Shown here: positions 7,772 to 13,141 of the stretch, piece after piece
Layout: each line of letters starts with the position of its first letter
How positions within the stretch are numbered: position 1 is the first letter of the stretch
From: Acidobacteriota bacterium
GTDB lineage: Bacteria; Acidobacteriota; Thermoanaerobaculia; Thermoanaerobaculales; Sulfomarinibacteraceae
Direction: 5' to 3'
Length of the DNA stretch: 13,141 bases
NCBI GenBank assembly: GCA_030637805.1
Contig: DAOWFV010000261.1
Location: forward strand, 1-13,141
Notes under the pieces: generated by a model
Database searches by the model: none
What the model saw: the letters and a program-made list of their open reading frames with translations, nothing else
Told to the model about the DNA's origin: nothing
Translations under genes and position numbers: made by a program

Positions 7772-7801
7772 ATGATATACCACAGCAAAGTCTATGGTCA
7801 A
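7772..7801 (-). promoter_or_regulatory. Sigma-70-type promoter of the secreted repeat protein
   Basis: On the minus strand, -35 TTGACC (7796-7801; 5 of 6 consensus bases) and -10 TATCAT (7772-7777; 5 of 6) are separated by 18 bp. The predicted start near 7765 gives a leader of about 47 nt before the ATG at 7718. The region is AT-richer than its surroundings, as expected of a promoter. Confidence 0.7.
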
Positions 7802-7816
7802 ATGACAGTTTCAAAA

Positions 7817-7830
7817 TCCAAGCTGTTGGA
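7817..7830. promoter_or_regulatory. 14-bp dyad upstream of the -35 box
   Basis: TCCAA and TTGGA flank a 4-bp centre (GCTG). The dyad centre is about 58 bp upstream of the predicted start, a usual distance for an activator. It is short and may be chance, but it falls in the same gene-free stretch as two other dyads. Confidence 0.35.
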
Positions 7831-7872
7831 CACGGCAAATTCGCCTTTGACATTCCTAGAACGATCTTCAAC

Positions 7873-7886
7873 GTGATGTAGATCAC
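7873..7886. promoter_or_regulatory. CRP/FNR-like dyad GTGA-N6-TCAC
   Basis: GTGA (7873-7876) and TCAC (7883-7886) are separated by six bases and begin right after the HDAC-like gene's stop. The half-sites and spacing match the core of CRP-family sites (TGTGA-N6-TCACA) but lack the outermost T/A. It lies about 115 bp upstream of the predicted start of the secreted-protein gene. No CRP-family regulator is in the window. It could instead be a weak hairpin after the HDAC gene. Confidence 0.4.
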
Positions 7887-8885
7887 TCAATCGGTTTTAA
7901 GAAATTCCACCGATGAATTCGCCAATTCCTCGACGTGAATGCGCGCGGATTTCGCCAACGCATCCAGCTTATAACCGCCCTCGAGAAAGGACAACAGACG
8001 ACCCTCAGACCAGCGTTCTGCCTCCTTCACAGCGGCAGCCGTAAGCCGACCGAATCCGCCCTCGGTGAGACTCATGCCACCCAGGGGGTCCTCGCGGTGG
8101 GCGTCGAACCCCGCCGAGAGCAGGATCGCCGCCGGCCGCATCCGGCCGCACATCTCCTCGAGCGCGCTCTCGAATGCGGCGCAGAAAATTTCGTCGTCCG
8201 CCCCTGCGGCAAGGGGCACGTTTCGGGTGGCCCTCTCCCCTTCGCCCTCGCCGGTCTCATCAGCCCCCCCGGTCCCGGGAAAGGCGGGGTAGCGGTGAAT
8301 CGACACGAAACCCACGTCGCCCCGGCCGTAGAAGTGTTGCTGGGTGCCGTCCCCGTGGAACGCGCCGAAATCTGCGATCACGACCGGCCGTCCCCAGCTG
8401 CGGCTCACGATCTCGGCTGCCAGAGCCACCGAGTTGAAGAAGCAATAACCCGAAGCCCGATCCCGTCCGGCGTGGTGCGCCGGCGGACGGGCGACCACGA
8501 AGGCGCGGAGAAGCCGGCGGTTGACCAGGTCGAGAGCTGCCTGCATGGCCAGGCCGGAAGCGGCGACGGCCGCCGCGAAGGTGCCCTCCGACACCCCGCA
8601 ATCGTGAGAGTCGAGCCAGCCGGAACCGCCCGCCGAGGCTGAACGAACTCGCTCGATATGTGCGGGATCATGCACCCAGGCCAGGGCGCCGACCACGTCC
8701 TGCTCGGCTGGAAGCGGGCTCTCACGATCCACGACCCAACGGCCCTCGGCCCGCGCCGACAGAGCGTCCAGAACAACCCCCACACGTTGCGCCGTCTCCG
8801 GATGGCCGAGACCCGGCCGGTGCTCGAGACAAAGCGAGTGGGAGCGGACGCTGACGAGCGGACGATCGGTCGTCGAAGCCATCAT
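7887..8885 (-). CDS. Histone deacetylase-fold protein with altered zinc site
   Basis: A 332-residue member of the arginase/deacetylase superfamily (class II HDAC / acetylpolyamine amidohydrolase type), matching family length. Conserved features are RPPAHHAG with the paired histidines H137/H138, GYCFFNS at 146-152, HGDGTQQHFY at 177-186, the third zinc ligand D261 in SAGFDAHREDPLG, and the catalytic-type tyrosine Y305 in LEGGY. The metal segment that normally reads D-x-D-x-H-H-G reads D172-F-G174-A-F176-H177-G: the zinc-binding Asp and His are Gly and Phe. The reading frame is intact on both sides, so this is substitution, not a frameshift. A normal homologue would deacetylate acetyl-lysine, acetylpolyamines or similar amides; this one may be non-catalytic. 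Tandem ATGs lie at 8885 and 8882, with no clear ribosome site and a TATTAT just upstream. Confidence 0.88.
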   Translation of the reverse strand: MMASTTDRPLVSVRSHSLCLEHRPGLGHPETAQRVGVVLDALSARAEGRWVVDRESPLPAEQDVVGALAWVHDPAHIERVRSASAGGSGWLDSHDCGVSEGTFAAAVAASGLAMQAALDLVNRRLLRAFVVARPPAHHAGRDRASGYCFFNSVALAAEIVSRSWGRPVVIADFGAFHGDGTQQHFYGRGDVGFVSIHRYPAFPGTGGADETGEGEGERATRNVPLAAGADDEIFCAAFESALEEMCGRMRPAAILLSAGFDAHREDPLGGMSLTEGGFGRLTAAAVKEAERWSEGRLLSFLEGGYKLDALAKSARIHVEELANSSVEFLKTD

Positions 8886-8908
8886 GAAAATAATAGCCCA
8901 CTGAGGAG

Positions 8909-8934
8909 AATTAGGAATTAGGAATTAGGAATTA
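8909..8934. repeat. Heptamer array AATTAGG, 3.7 copies
   Basis: Exact tandem copies of AATTAGG form the left end of the palindromic element, about 24 bp upstream of the HDAC-like start codon. They are the reverse complement of the arrays at 1-19 and 9194-9225. Confidence 0.95.
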
Positions 8935-8974
8935 CAGACGCGGGGAAACGACCGAGTCAGTTGCAACGAGTTGC

Positions 8975-8990
8975 CCGCGTTTGGGCGCGG
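8975..8990. repeat. Left-arm hairpin of the palindromic element
   Basis: CCGCGTTTGGGCGCGG folds into five Watson-Crick pairs plus a T-G closing pair around a 4-base loop. The partner hairpin in the other arm (9137-9152) differs at only two positions. One of these turns the T-G pair into C-G, so the stem is kept. This is slight support for a structure under selection. Confidence 0.6.
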
Positions 8991-9136
8991 TCCGGCTAAC
9001 GAGCTGCTGACCCCAAGGCGGTTTTCGGTCGTCGCGCTCCCCGAGTTTTCCTTCGGCCCACCGCCTCGGAGTTTCCCCGCCGCCAGCAGGTGGCCAATGG
9101 CCTCGCGCTTAGGATAAGAGGCGCGGCCCTCTGTCT

Positions 9137-9152
9137 CCGCGCTCAAGCGCGG
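9137..9152. repeat. Right-arm hairpin of the palindromic element
   Basis: CCGCGC and GCGCGG form a perfect 6-bp stem around TCAA. It is the reverse-complement counterpart of the left-arm hairpin at 8975-8990. Confidence 0.65.
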
Positions 9153-9193
9153 GCAACAGGCTCAAGCTACTCGACCGCCCCCCCGCGCTGATC

Positions 9194-9225
9194 ATTCCTA
9201 ATTCCTAATTCCTCATTCCTAATTC
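9194..9225. repeat. Heptamer array ATTCCTA, 4.6 copies
   Basis: Four full copies and a partial copy of ATTCCTA, with one variant unit (ATTCCTC), form the right end of the palindromic element. The array is inverted relative to 8909-8934 and in the same orientation as 1-19. Confidence 0.95.
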
Positions 9226-9260
9226 TTTTTCACGTCCGGTCAACGCGCCCACGCTCCCTG

Positions 9261-9289
9261 TTGTTATCGACCTGCCACCGTACTACCCT
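9261..9289 (+). promoter_or_regulatory. Weak candidate promoter for the membrane-protein/nrdR unit
   Basis: TTGTTA (9261-9266) and TACCCT (9284-9289) are 17 bp apart. The -35 is fair (4 of 6) but the -10 poor (3 of 6). It would start transcription at or next to the ATG at 9298, implying a very short or absent leader. Confidence 0.25.
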
Positions 9290-9297
9290 ATGGAGCC

Positions 9298-10332
9298 ATG
9301 GCGAGCCGCAATATTCGTGTAGGGGTCTCCCTGGCCCTGATGGTCATTCTCCTGGCCGTCTTTCTGTGGAACGTGGATCTCGCCGAGGTGGGCAGCGCTC
9401 TCGCCGGCGCCGACCCGCTGCTTCTCCTCCTGGCCACTGGCCTCGCGTTATTCTCCTACTGGCTGCGTGCCCTTCGCTGGCAGTTCATTCTTCTGCCGGT
9501 GGGCCGGGTCCGCCATTCGAGCGTGGTCCTCACCACCGCAGTGGGTTACGCCGCCATCTCGCTGCTGCCCGCGCGAATGGGCGACATCATCCGCCCCGTC
9601 CTCCTTGCCCGTAGAGAGCGACTCCCGGTCTCGGCGAGCCTCGCCTCGATTCTCACCGAGCGCGTCTTCGACATGTGGACCGTGGTCCTCTTCTTCCTGG
9701 TCTTCATCATCTGGCCACCCAGCATGCCGCAGCTCGATGAACAGGCGCGCCACAGCCTCGATATCCTCTCCGTCAGTGGATACGTTGTCGGCGCCGGCTT
9801 GTTGGGCGGCACCCTGCTGATGCTCGGTCTCTTCCGCTACCAGGAGCGGTTCGTAGCTCTGGTGACCCGGCCGGTGAGCTGGGTCAGGGAGAGCTGGCGG
9901 CAGCCGGCCGCCAACTTCCTCAACCATTTTCTCGACGGGTTGCGGGTCATCGAACGTCCCCGCGACCTGCTCGTCACCGTCGCCGGCTCGTTGGCCCTGT
10001 GGTACGTCATCTACTGGCAGGTGCGGGTTACCCTGCTCGCCTTCGACGTCGACCTTCCCCTGCGTGCGGCCTACCTCCTGGTGACTCTCGCCGTGATCGG
10101 GCTGGCGGTCCCGACGCCGGGCGGAGTCGGCGGCTTCCACAAGGCCACCCAAGTTGGTCTGACCCTTTTCTTCGGCGTCGCGCTCGGCCCGGCCACCGCC
10201 ATCGCCATCGCCTACCACGCCATCTGCTTCGTCCCGATTACCGTGATCGGGCTCCTGTGCCTGCCTTTGCTCGGACTCAACCTGCGCGAGGTGGAGGCCC
10301 TGTCCGCAGATGACTCGGGGGAGGAGGCATGA
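9298..10332 (+). CDS. Flippase-like / LPG-synthase transmembrane-domain protein
   Basis: A 344-residue polytopic inner-membrane protein of the lysylphosphatidylglycerol-synthase TM family (UPF0104 type), without the C-terminal synthetase domain of MprF. Hydrophobic segments lie at about 8-25, 40-57, 76-91, 126-140, 160-178, 224-245, 255-272, 286-297 and 299-326. Family motifs are PARMGDIIRP followed by RRERLP (91-110), the SILTERVFD stretch (117-125) and the PTPGGVGGFHKA loop (272-283). Relatives are proposed to flip or accommodate lipids or isoprenoid-linked sugars; the substrate here is unknown. ATG at 9298 is preceded by GGAG only two bases away, a poor spacing. Its stop overlaps the nrdR start (ATGA). 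Confidence 0.88.
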   Translation: MASRNIRVGVSLALMVILLAVFLWNVDLAEVGSALAGADPLLLLLATGLALFSYWLRALRWQFILLPVGRVRHSSVVLTTAVGYAAISLLPARMGDIIRPVLLARRERLPVSASLASILTERVFDMWTVVLFFLVFIIWPPSMPQLDEQARHSLDILSVSGYVVGAGLLGGTLLMLGLFRYQERFVALVTRPVSWVRESWRQPAANFLNHFLDGLRVIERPRDLLVTVAGSLALWYVIYWQVRVTLLAFDVDLPLRAAYLLVTLAVIGLAVPTPGGVGGFHKATQVGLTLFFGVALGPATAIAIAYHAICFVPITVIGLLCLPLLGLNLREVEALSADDSGEEA

Positions 10333-10790
10333 ACTGCCCGTTCTGTGGCCACCCCGATAACCGGGTCGTGGACTCTCGGGATGTGCGCGACGGTTCCGAG
10401 GTGCGGCGTCGCCGGGAGTGTGCGGAATGTGAACGCCGTTTCACCACTTACGAGCGAGTGGATGAGCTGCCCCCATCGGTGGTCAAGCGGGATGGCCGCC
10501 GAGAGAACTTTGATCGCGAGAAACTCCTCACCGGCCTTCTCCGTGCCTGCGAGAAACGGCCGGTGCCACGGCGGGAGCTGGTGGTCATCGTCGACAAGGT
10601 TGAGTCCACCGTCGCCGCGCGCGAGGTTCGGGAGATTTCCACCGAGGAAATCGGCAATATGGTCATCGAGGAGCTGCGGGGCTTGGATCAGGTGGCCTAC
10701 GTGCGCTTCGCCAGCGTCTACCGTCGCTTCGAGGATGTGAACCAGTTCATGGAGGAGCTCAAGACGCTTCTCATGCATCGTGAGGACTAG
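10329..10790 (+). CDS. nrdR: Transcriptional repressor NrdR
   Basis: A 153-residue protein of normal NrdR length. An N-terminal zinc ribbon has CPFCG (3-7), then the basic RRRRECAEC and FTTYERV; an ATP-cone domain (about 47-137) begins at PPSVVKRDGRRENFDREKL and ends in VYRRFEDVNQF. It represses ribonucleotide reductase genes according to the (d)ATP bound in the ATP cone. No nrd genes or paired NrdR boxes are seen here, so its targets lie elsewhere. The ATG overlaps the TGA of the upstream gene (ATGA), with GGGGGAGGAGG in front, indicating coupled translation. Its TAG stop is part of the first bases of the downstream palindromic element. Confidence 0.97.
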   Translation: MNCPFCGHPDNRVVDSRDVRDGSEVRRRRECAECERRFTTYERVDELPPSVVKRDGRRENFDREKLLTGLLRACEKRPVPRRELVVIVDKVESTVAAREVREISTEEIGNMVIEELRGLDQVAYVRFASVYRRFEDVNQFMEELKTLLMHRED

Positions 10791-10954
10791 GAGCCTGGAG
10801 GGAATAGATGGCGGATGGATTTCGGAGGGCCGTGAAGTGCCATTTGAGGCGCATTCGAGGAGCAGTACTCACAGTACGGGCCGAGGATGCAACGAAAAAG
10901 GGCCTTCACGGCACCCGAAAGGCGCCGGTAATTCTATTCACTACAGGCTCCTAG
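10787..10954. repeat. 168-bp palindromic element between nrdR and lon
   Basis: The ends are perfect 11-bp inverted repeats, CTAGGAGCCTG (10787-10797) and CAGGCTCCTAG (10944-10954). Further inward come GAATAGA (10802-10808) with TCTATTC (10933-10939), TTTCG (10820-10824) with CGAAA (10916-10920), and GCCGTGAAG (10829-10837) with CTTCACGGC (10904-10912). Inside these are GCAT/ATGC (10851-10854, 10887-10890) and a terminal GTAC-TCACA-GTAC hairpin (10865-10877). Transcribed, it would form one long interrupted hairpin. It occupies nearly the whole nrdR-lon gap and has no T-run after it. It may be a MITE- or REP-like element; CTAG at both outer ends could be a target duplication or part of the repeat. 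Confidence 0.8.
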
Positions 10955-10957
10955 CCC

Positions 10958-10962
10958 GGAGG
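10958..10962 (+). promoter_or_regulatory. Ribosome binding site of lon
   Basis: GGAGG lies 11 bases before the lon ATG, just outside the right end of the palindromic element. The spacing is longer than ideal, but no better site is present. Confidence 0.6.
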
Positions 10963-10973
10963 ACCCCCCAGCC

Positions 10974-13141
10974 ATGGCCAACACGCCCGAAAGTCCGGAA
11001 TCCGAGCCCGATCCTCAGGAGACGCTTCTCATCCCGGCCGTGTTGCCGGTGATATCCCTCAGGGACGTGGTCCTCTTTCCGTTCACCATCATTCCCCTGA
11101 CGGTGGGACGGGAAATCTCCGCGCGGGCGGTGGACGAAGCCCTCGCCGGCAATCGGCTGATCCTCCTCCTCACCCAGAAGGACCCGAAAAACGAGGCCCC
11201 TGACCCGGAGGACCTCTACCAGATGGGTTGTGCGGCGGTGATCATGCGCATGCTCAAGCTTCCGGACGGCACCACCCGGATCCTGGTCCAGGGCCTTGCG
11301 CGTGCCCGGGTGGACTACTTCACCCGGACCGAAGAGTTCTTCGAGGCCAGGCTGACCCGGCTCGAGGAGCCCTCCCCCGGTCCCGCCGAGCTCGAGGGAC
11401 AGGCCTTTGTCCGGTCTATCCGTCAGGGGTTGGAGAAGGTCAGCACCGTCGGCAGGCAGATCTCCCCCGAGGTGATGCTCATTGCCTCCAGCCTGGAAGA
11501 TCCCCTGCGCCTGGCCGATCTCGCCGCCTCCAACCTCGGGCTCGACGTCGCTGACGCCCAGGGCGTGCTCGAGACGATCGACGCCTTGCCGCGGCTCCGC
11601 CGGGTTCACGAGCTCCTCGAGCGCGAGCTCGCCCTGGCGGAAATGCAGCAGCAGATCTCCTCCCAGGTGCGGGGCGAGATCGACCGCAGCCAGCGCGAGT
11701 TCTTCCTGCGCCAGCAGCTGCGGACGATCCAGGAAGAGCTTGGTGAGGTGGACGACCTCGAGCGGGAAATGGCCGAGTACCGTCAGAAGGCGGAAAAGAT
11801 CGGCCTCAGCGAGGAAGCACGGGAGGCCGTGGACCGGCAGCTGCGGCGGCTGAGCTCGATGCACCCTGACAGCGCCGAGGCGGCGGTCGTTCGCACCTGG
11901 CTCGACTGGATGACCTCTCTTCCCTGGAGCCACACCAGCGAGGACAACCTCGACATCGCCGCCGCACGCAAGATCCTCGACGAGGACCACTTCGACCTCG
12001 ACAAGGTCAAGGTCCGCATCCTGGAGTTCCTCGCCGTTCGCAAGCTCCGCCCCGAGAGCAAGGGGCCCATCCTGTGCTTTGTCGGCCCGCCGGGCGTCGG
12101 CAAGACCTCCCTGGGCCGTTCGATCGCCCGCGCCCTCGGGCGGGAGTTCGTGCGCTCATCACTGGGCGGGGTGCGCGACGAGGCTGAGATCCGCGGCCAC
12201 CGCCGCACCTACGTCGGGGCCCTGCCCGGACGCATCATCCAGGGCCTCTCCCAGGCCGGCACCTCCAACCCGGTGTTCATGCTCGACGAGGTGGACAAGC
12301 TCGGCGCCGACGTCCGCGGAGATCCCTCTTCGGCCCTGCTCGAGGTCCTCGATCCCGAGCAGAACGACAGCTTCCGCGACCACTACCTCGGGGTCGTCTA
12401 CGACCTCTCGAAAGTGCTTTTCATAGCCACCGGCAACGTCACCGAGACCATCCAGCCTGCATTTCTCGACCGCATGGAGGTGATCCGGCTCTCCGGCTAC
12501 ATCGAAGAGGAGAAACTCGAGATCGCCCGCCGCCACCTCATCCCGCGGCAGCTCGAGGCAAACGGGCTCGCCGGCCACGGCCTTGGCTTCACCACCGCGG
12601 CGTTGCGCCGGATCATCACCGGCTACACCCGTGAGGCAGGGCTTCGTAACCTCGAACGCGAGATCGGGTCGTTATGCCGCAAGGTGGCGGTCCAGGTGGC
12701 CGAGGATCGACCCGCCCTGCACCGCATCACCCCGGCTGCAGTGGAGCGATTTCTCGGCCCTCCGCGCCATTTCGCCGACCGCCCCCTTGAAACCGACCGG
12801 GTGGGAGTGGCAACCGGCCTCGCCTACACTCCGGTGGGGGGCGACGTGCTGCTGGTCGAGGCGATCCCCCTCGTCGGCAAGCCCAAGCTCGAGCTCACCG
12901 GCTCGCTCGGAGACGTTATGAAGGAGTCGGCCGCCGCCGCCCTGTCGTTGGCCAAGGCGCGGGCCGCCGAGTCCGGAATCGCGGAGGACTGGTTTCCCGG
13001 CCATGCCCTCCACATACACGTGCCTGCTGGCGGAATCCCCAAGGATGGGCCATCCGCCGGAGTCACAATTCTCGCGGCCATCGTCTCCGCGGCTTCCGGA
13101 CGACCGGTCCGACACGATCTGGCCATGACCGGCGAAATCAC
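10974..13141 (+). CDS. lon: ATP-dependent protease Lon (3' end beyond window)
   Basis: The first 722 residues of a Lon protease (family length about 780-820) are present. The N-terminal substrate-binding domain (about 20-215, starting LPVISLRDVVLFP) leads through a coiled region (about 215-275) to the AAA+ domain, with Walker A GPPGVGKTS at 371-379, GHRRTYVGALPGR at 408-420, Walker B VFMLDEVDK at 434-442 and LDRMEVI at 498-504. The proteolytic domain begins near 607 (VGVATGLAYTPVGG) and contains the nucleophile S694 in PKDGPSAG. The catalytic lysine lies past the window end. Lon degrades misfolded and regulatory proteins in the cytoplasm. The sensor-1 stretch reads ATGN rather than the usual ATAN, with the Asn kept. 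ATG at 10974. It may be co-transcribed with nrdR through the palindromic element, or have its own promoter, which I could not identify. Confidence 0.96.
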   Translation, partial: MANTPESPESEPDPQETLLIPAVLPVISLRDVVLFPFTIIPLTVGREISARAVDEALAGNRLILLLTQKDPKNEAPDPEDLYQMGCAAVIMRMLKLPDGTTRILVQGLARARVDYFTRTEEFFEARLTRLEEPSPGPAELEGQAFVRSIRQGLEKVSTVGRQISPEVMLIASSLEDPLRLADLAASNLGLDVADAQGVLETIDALPRLRRVHELLERELALAEMQQQISSQVRGEIDRSQREFFLRQQLRTIQEELGEVDDLEREMAEYRQKAEKIGLSEEAREAVDRQLRRLSSMHPDSAEAAVVRTWLDWMTSLPWSHTSEDNLDIAAARKILDEDHFDLDKVKVRILEFLAVRKLRPESKGPILCFVGPPGVGKTSLGRSIARALGREFVRSSLGGVRDEAEIRGHRRTYVGALPGRIIQGLSQAGTSNPVFMLDEVDKLGADVRGDPSSALLEVLDPEQNDSFRDHYLGVVYDLSKVLFIATGNVTETIQPAFLDRMEVIRLSGYIEEEKLEIARRHLIPRQLEANGLAGHGLGFTTAALRRIITGYTREAGLRNLEREIGSLCRKVAVQVAEDRPALHRITPAAVERFLGPPRHFADRPLETDRVGVATGLAYTPVGGDVLLVEAIPLVGKPKLELTGSLGDVMKESAAAALSLAKARAAESGIAEDWFPGHALHIHVPAGGIPKDGPSAGVTILAAIVSAASGRPVRHDLAMTGEI

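Larger units (their letters stand above)
8909..9225. repeat. Large imperfect palindromic element bounded by heptamer arrays
   Basis: The 412 bp between the divergent genes (8886-9297) contain no convincing gene and are dominated by this element. Its ends are inverted heptamer arrays (8909-8934 and 9194-9225). Inside them the arms continue as an imperfect inverted repeat: CAGaCGCGGGG.., CGAGT.. and GTTGCCCGCG are shared when the right arm is reverse-complemented. Each arm ends in a small hairpin (8975-8990; 9137-9152). The centre holds further nested stems: 9004-9009 with 9084-9089, and 9016-9022 with 9060-9066. This looks like a MITE-like or structured intergenic element. It has no transposase or clear target duplication. 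Confidence 0.7.

Noticed and set aside
7847..7875. Perfect TTGACA on the plus strand as a promoter
   Set aside because: The hexamer 17 bp downstream is AACGTG, a poor -10, and it would only transcribe antisense to the HDAC-like gene.
7887..8885. Frameshift or pseudogene as cause of the odd HDAC metal site
   Set aside because: Sequence on both sides of the altered residues matches the family in one continuous frame, so only substitutions can explain it.
8925..9146. 73-codon minus-strand reading frame inside the gene-free region
   Set aside because: It runs into the heptamer array, follows the stems of the palindromic element, and its low-complexity product resembles no family I recognise.
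8909..9225. CRISPR array or known riboswitch/RNA gene
   Set aside because: The repeats are 7 bp with no spacers, and the interior shows none of the cobalamin, TPP, RNase P, tmRNA or SRP RNA core motifs that I could recognise.

Overview
This is a GC-rich bacterial chromosomal window of core genes, with no phage, plasmid or transposase gene. An NtrC-type regulator, a PcnB-type poly(A) polymerase, a LigA ligase, NrdR, Lon, and a secreted protein built from a repeat common in environmental Acidobacteriota-like genomes together suggest an Acidobacteriota or neighbouring deltaproteobacterial-grade lineage. The taxon is an inference; no rRNA or other phylogenetic marker is present.

Layout. Positions 27-5889 (minus strand) look like one tight four-gene operon: a GTG-started zinc-type MDR oxidoreductase, poly(A) polymerase (8-bp overlap), NAD-dependent DNA ligase (1-bp overlap) and a sigma-54-dependent response regulator (13-bp gap). 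Positions 5890-6053 hold a UUCG-loop terminator. Positions 6054-7718 (minus) encode an exported protein of four Ig-like repeats. It has a good sigma-70-type promoter, a perfect 14-bp palindrome over the predicted transcription start, and further dyads upstream. Positions 7887-8885 (minus) encode a histone-deacetylase-fold protein in which two of the three usual zinc ligands are replaced. Positions 8886-9297 are a gene-free divergent region holding a large imperfect palindrome bounded by heptamer arrays. Positions 9298-10790 (plus) hold a flippase-like/LPG-synthase-type membrane protein overlapping nrdR by 4 bp. A second palindromic element (10787-10954) starts at the nrdR stop. lon begins at 10974 and runs off the window end before its catalytic lysine.

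Most genes are housekeeping and recognisable. The unusual material is the metal-site-altered HDAC homologue, two different structured inverted-repeat elements at transcription-unit boundaries, heptamer tandem arrays at three places, and a dyad-rich control region in front of the secreted repeat protein. I did not find a convincing multi-gene undescribed system; the HDAC variant and the 317-bp palindromic element are the best leads.
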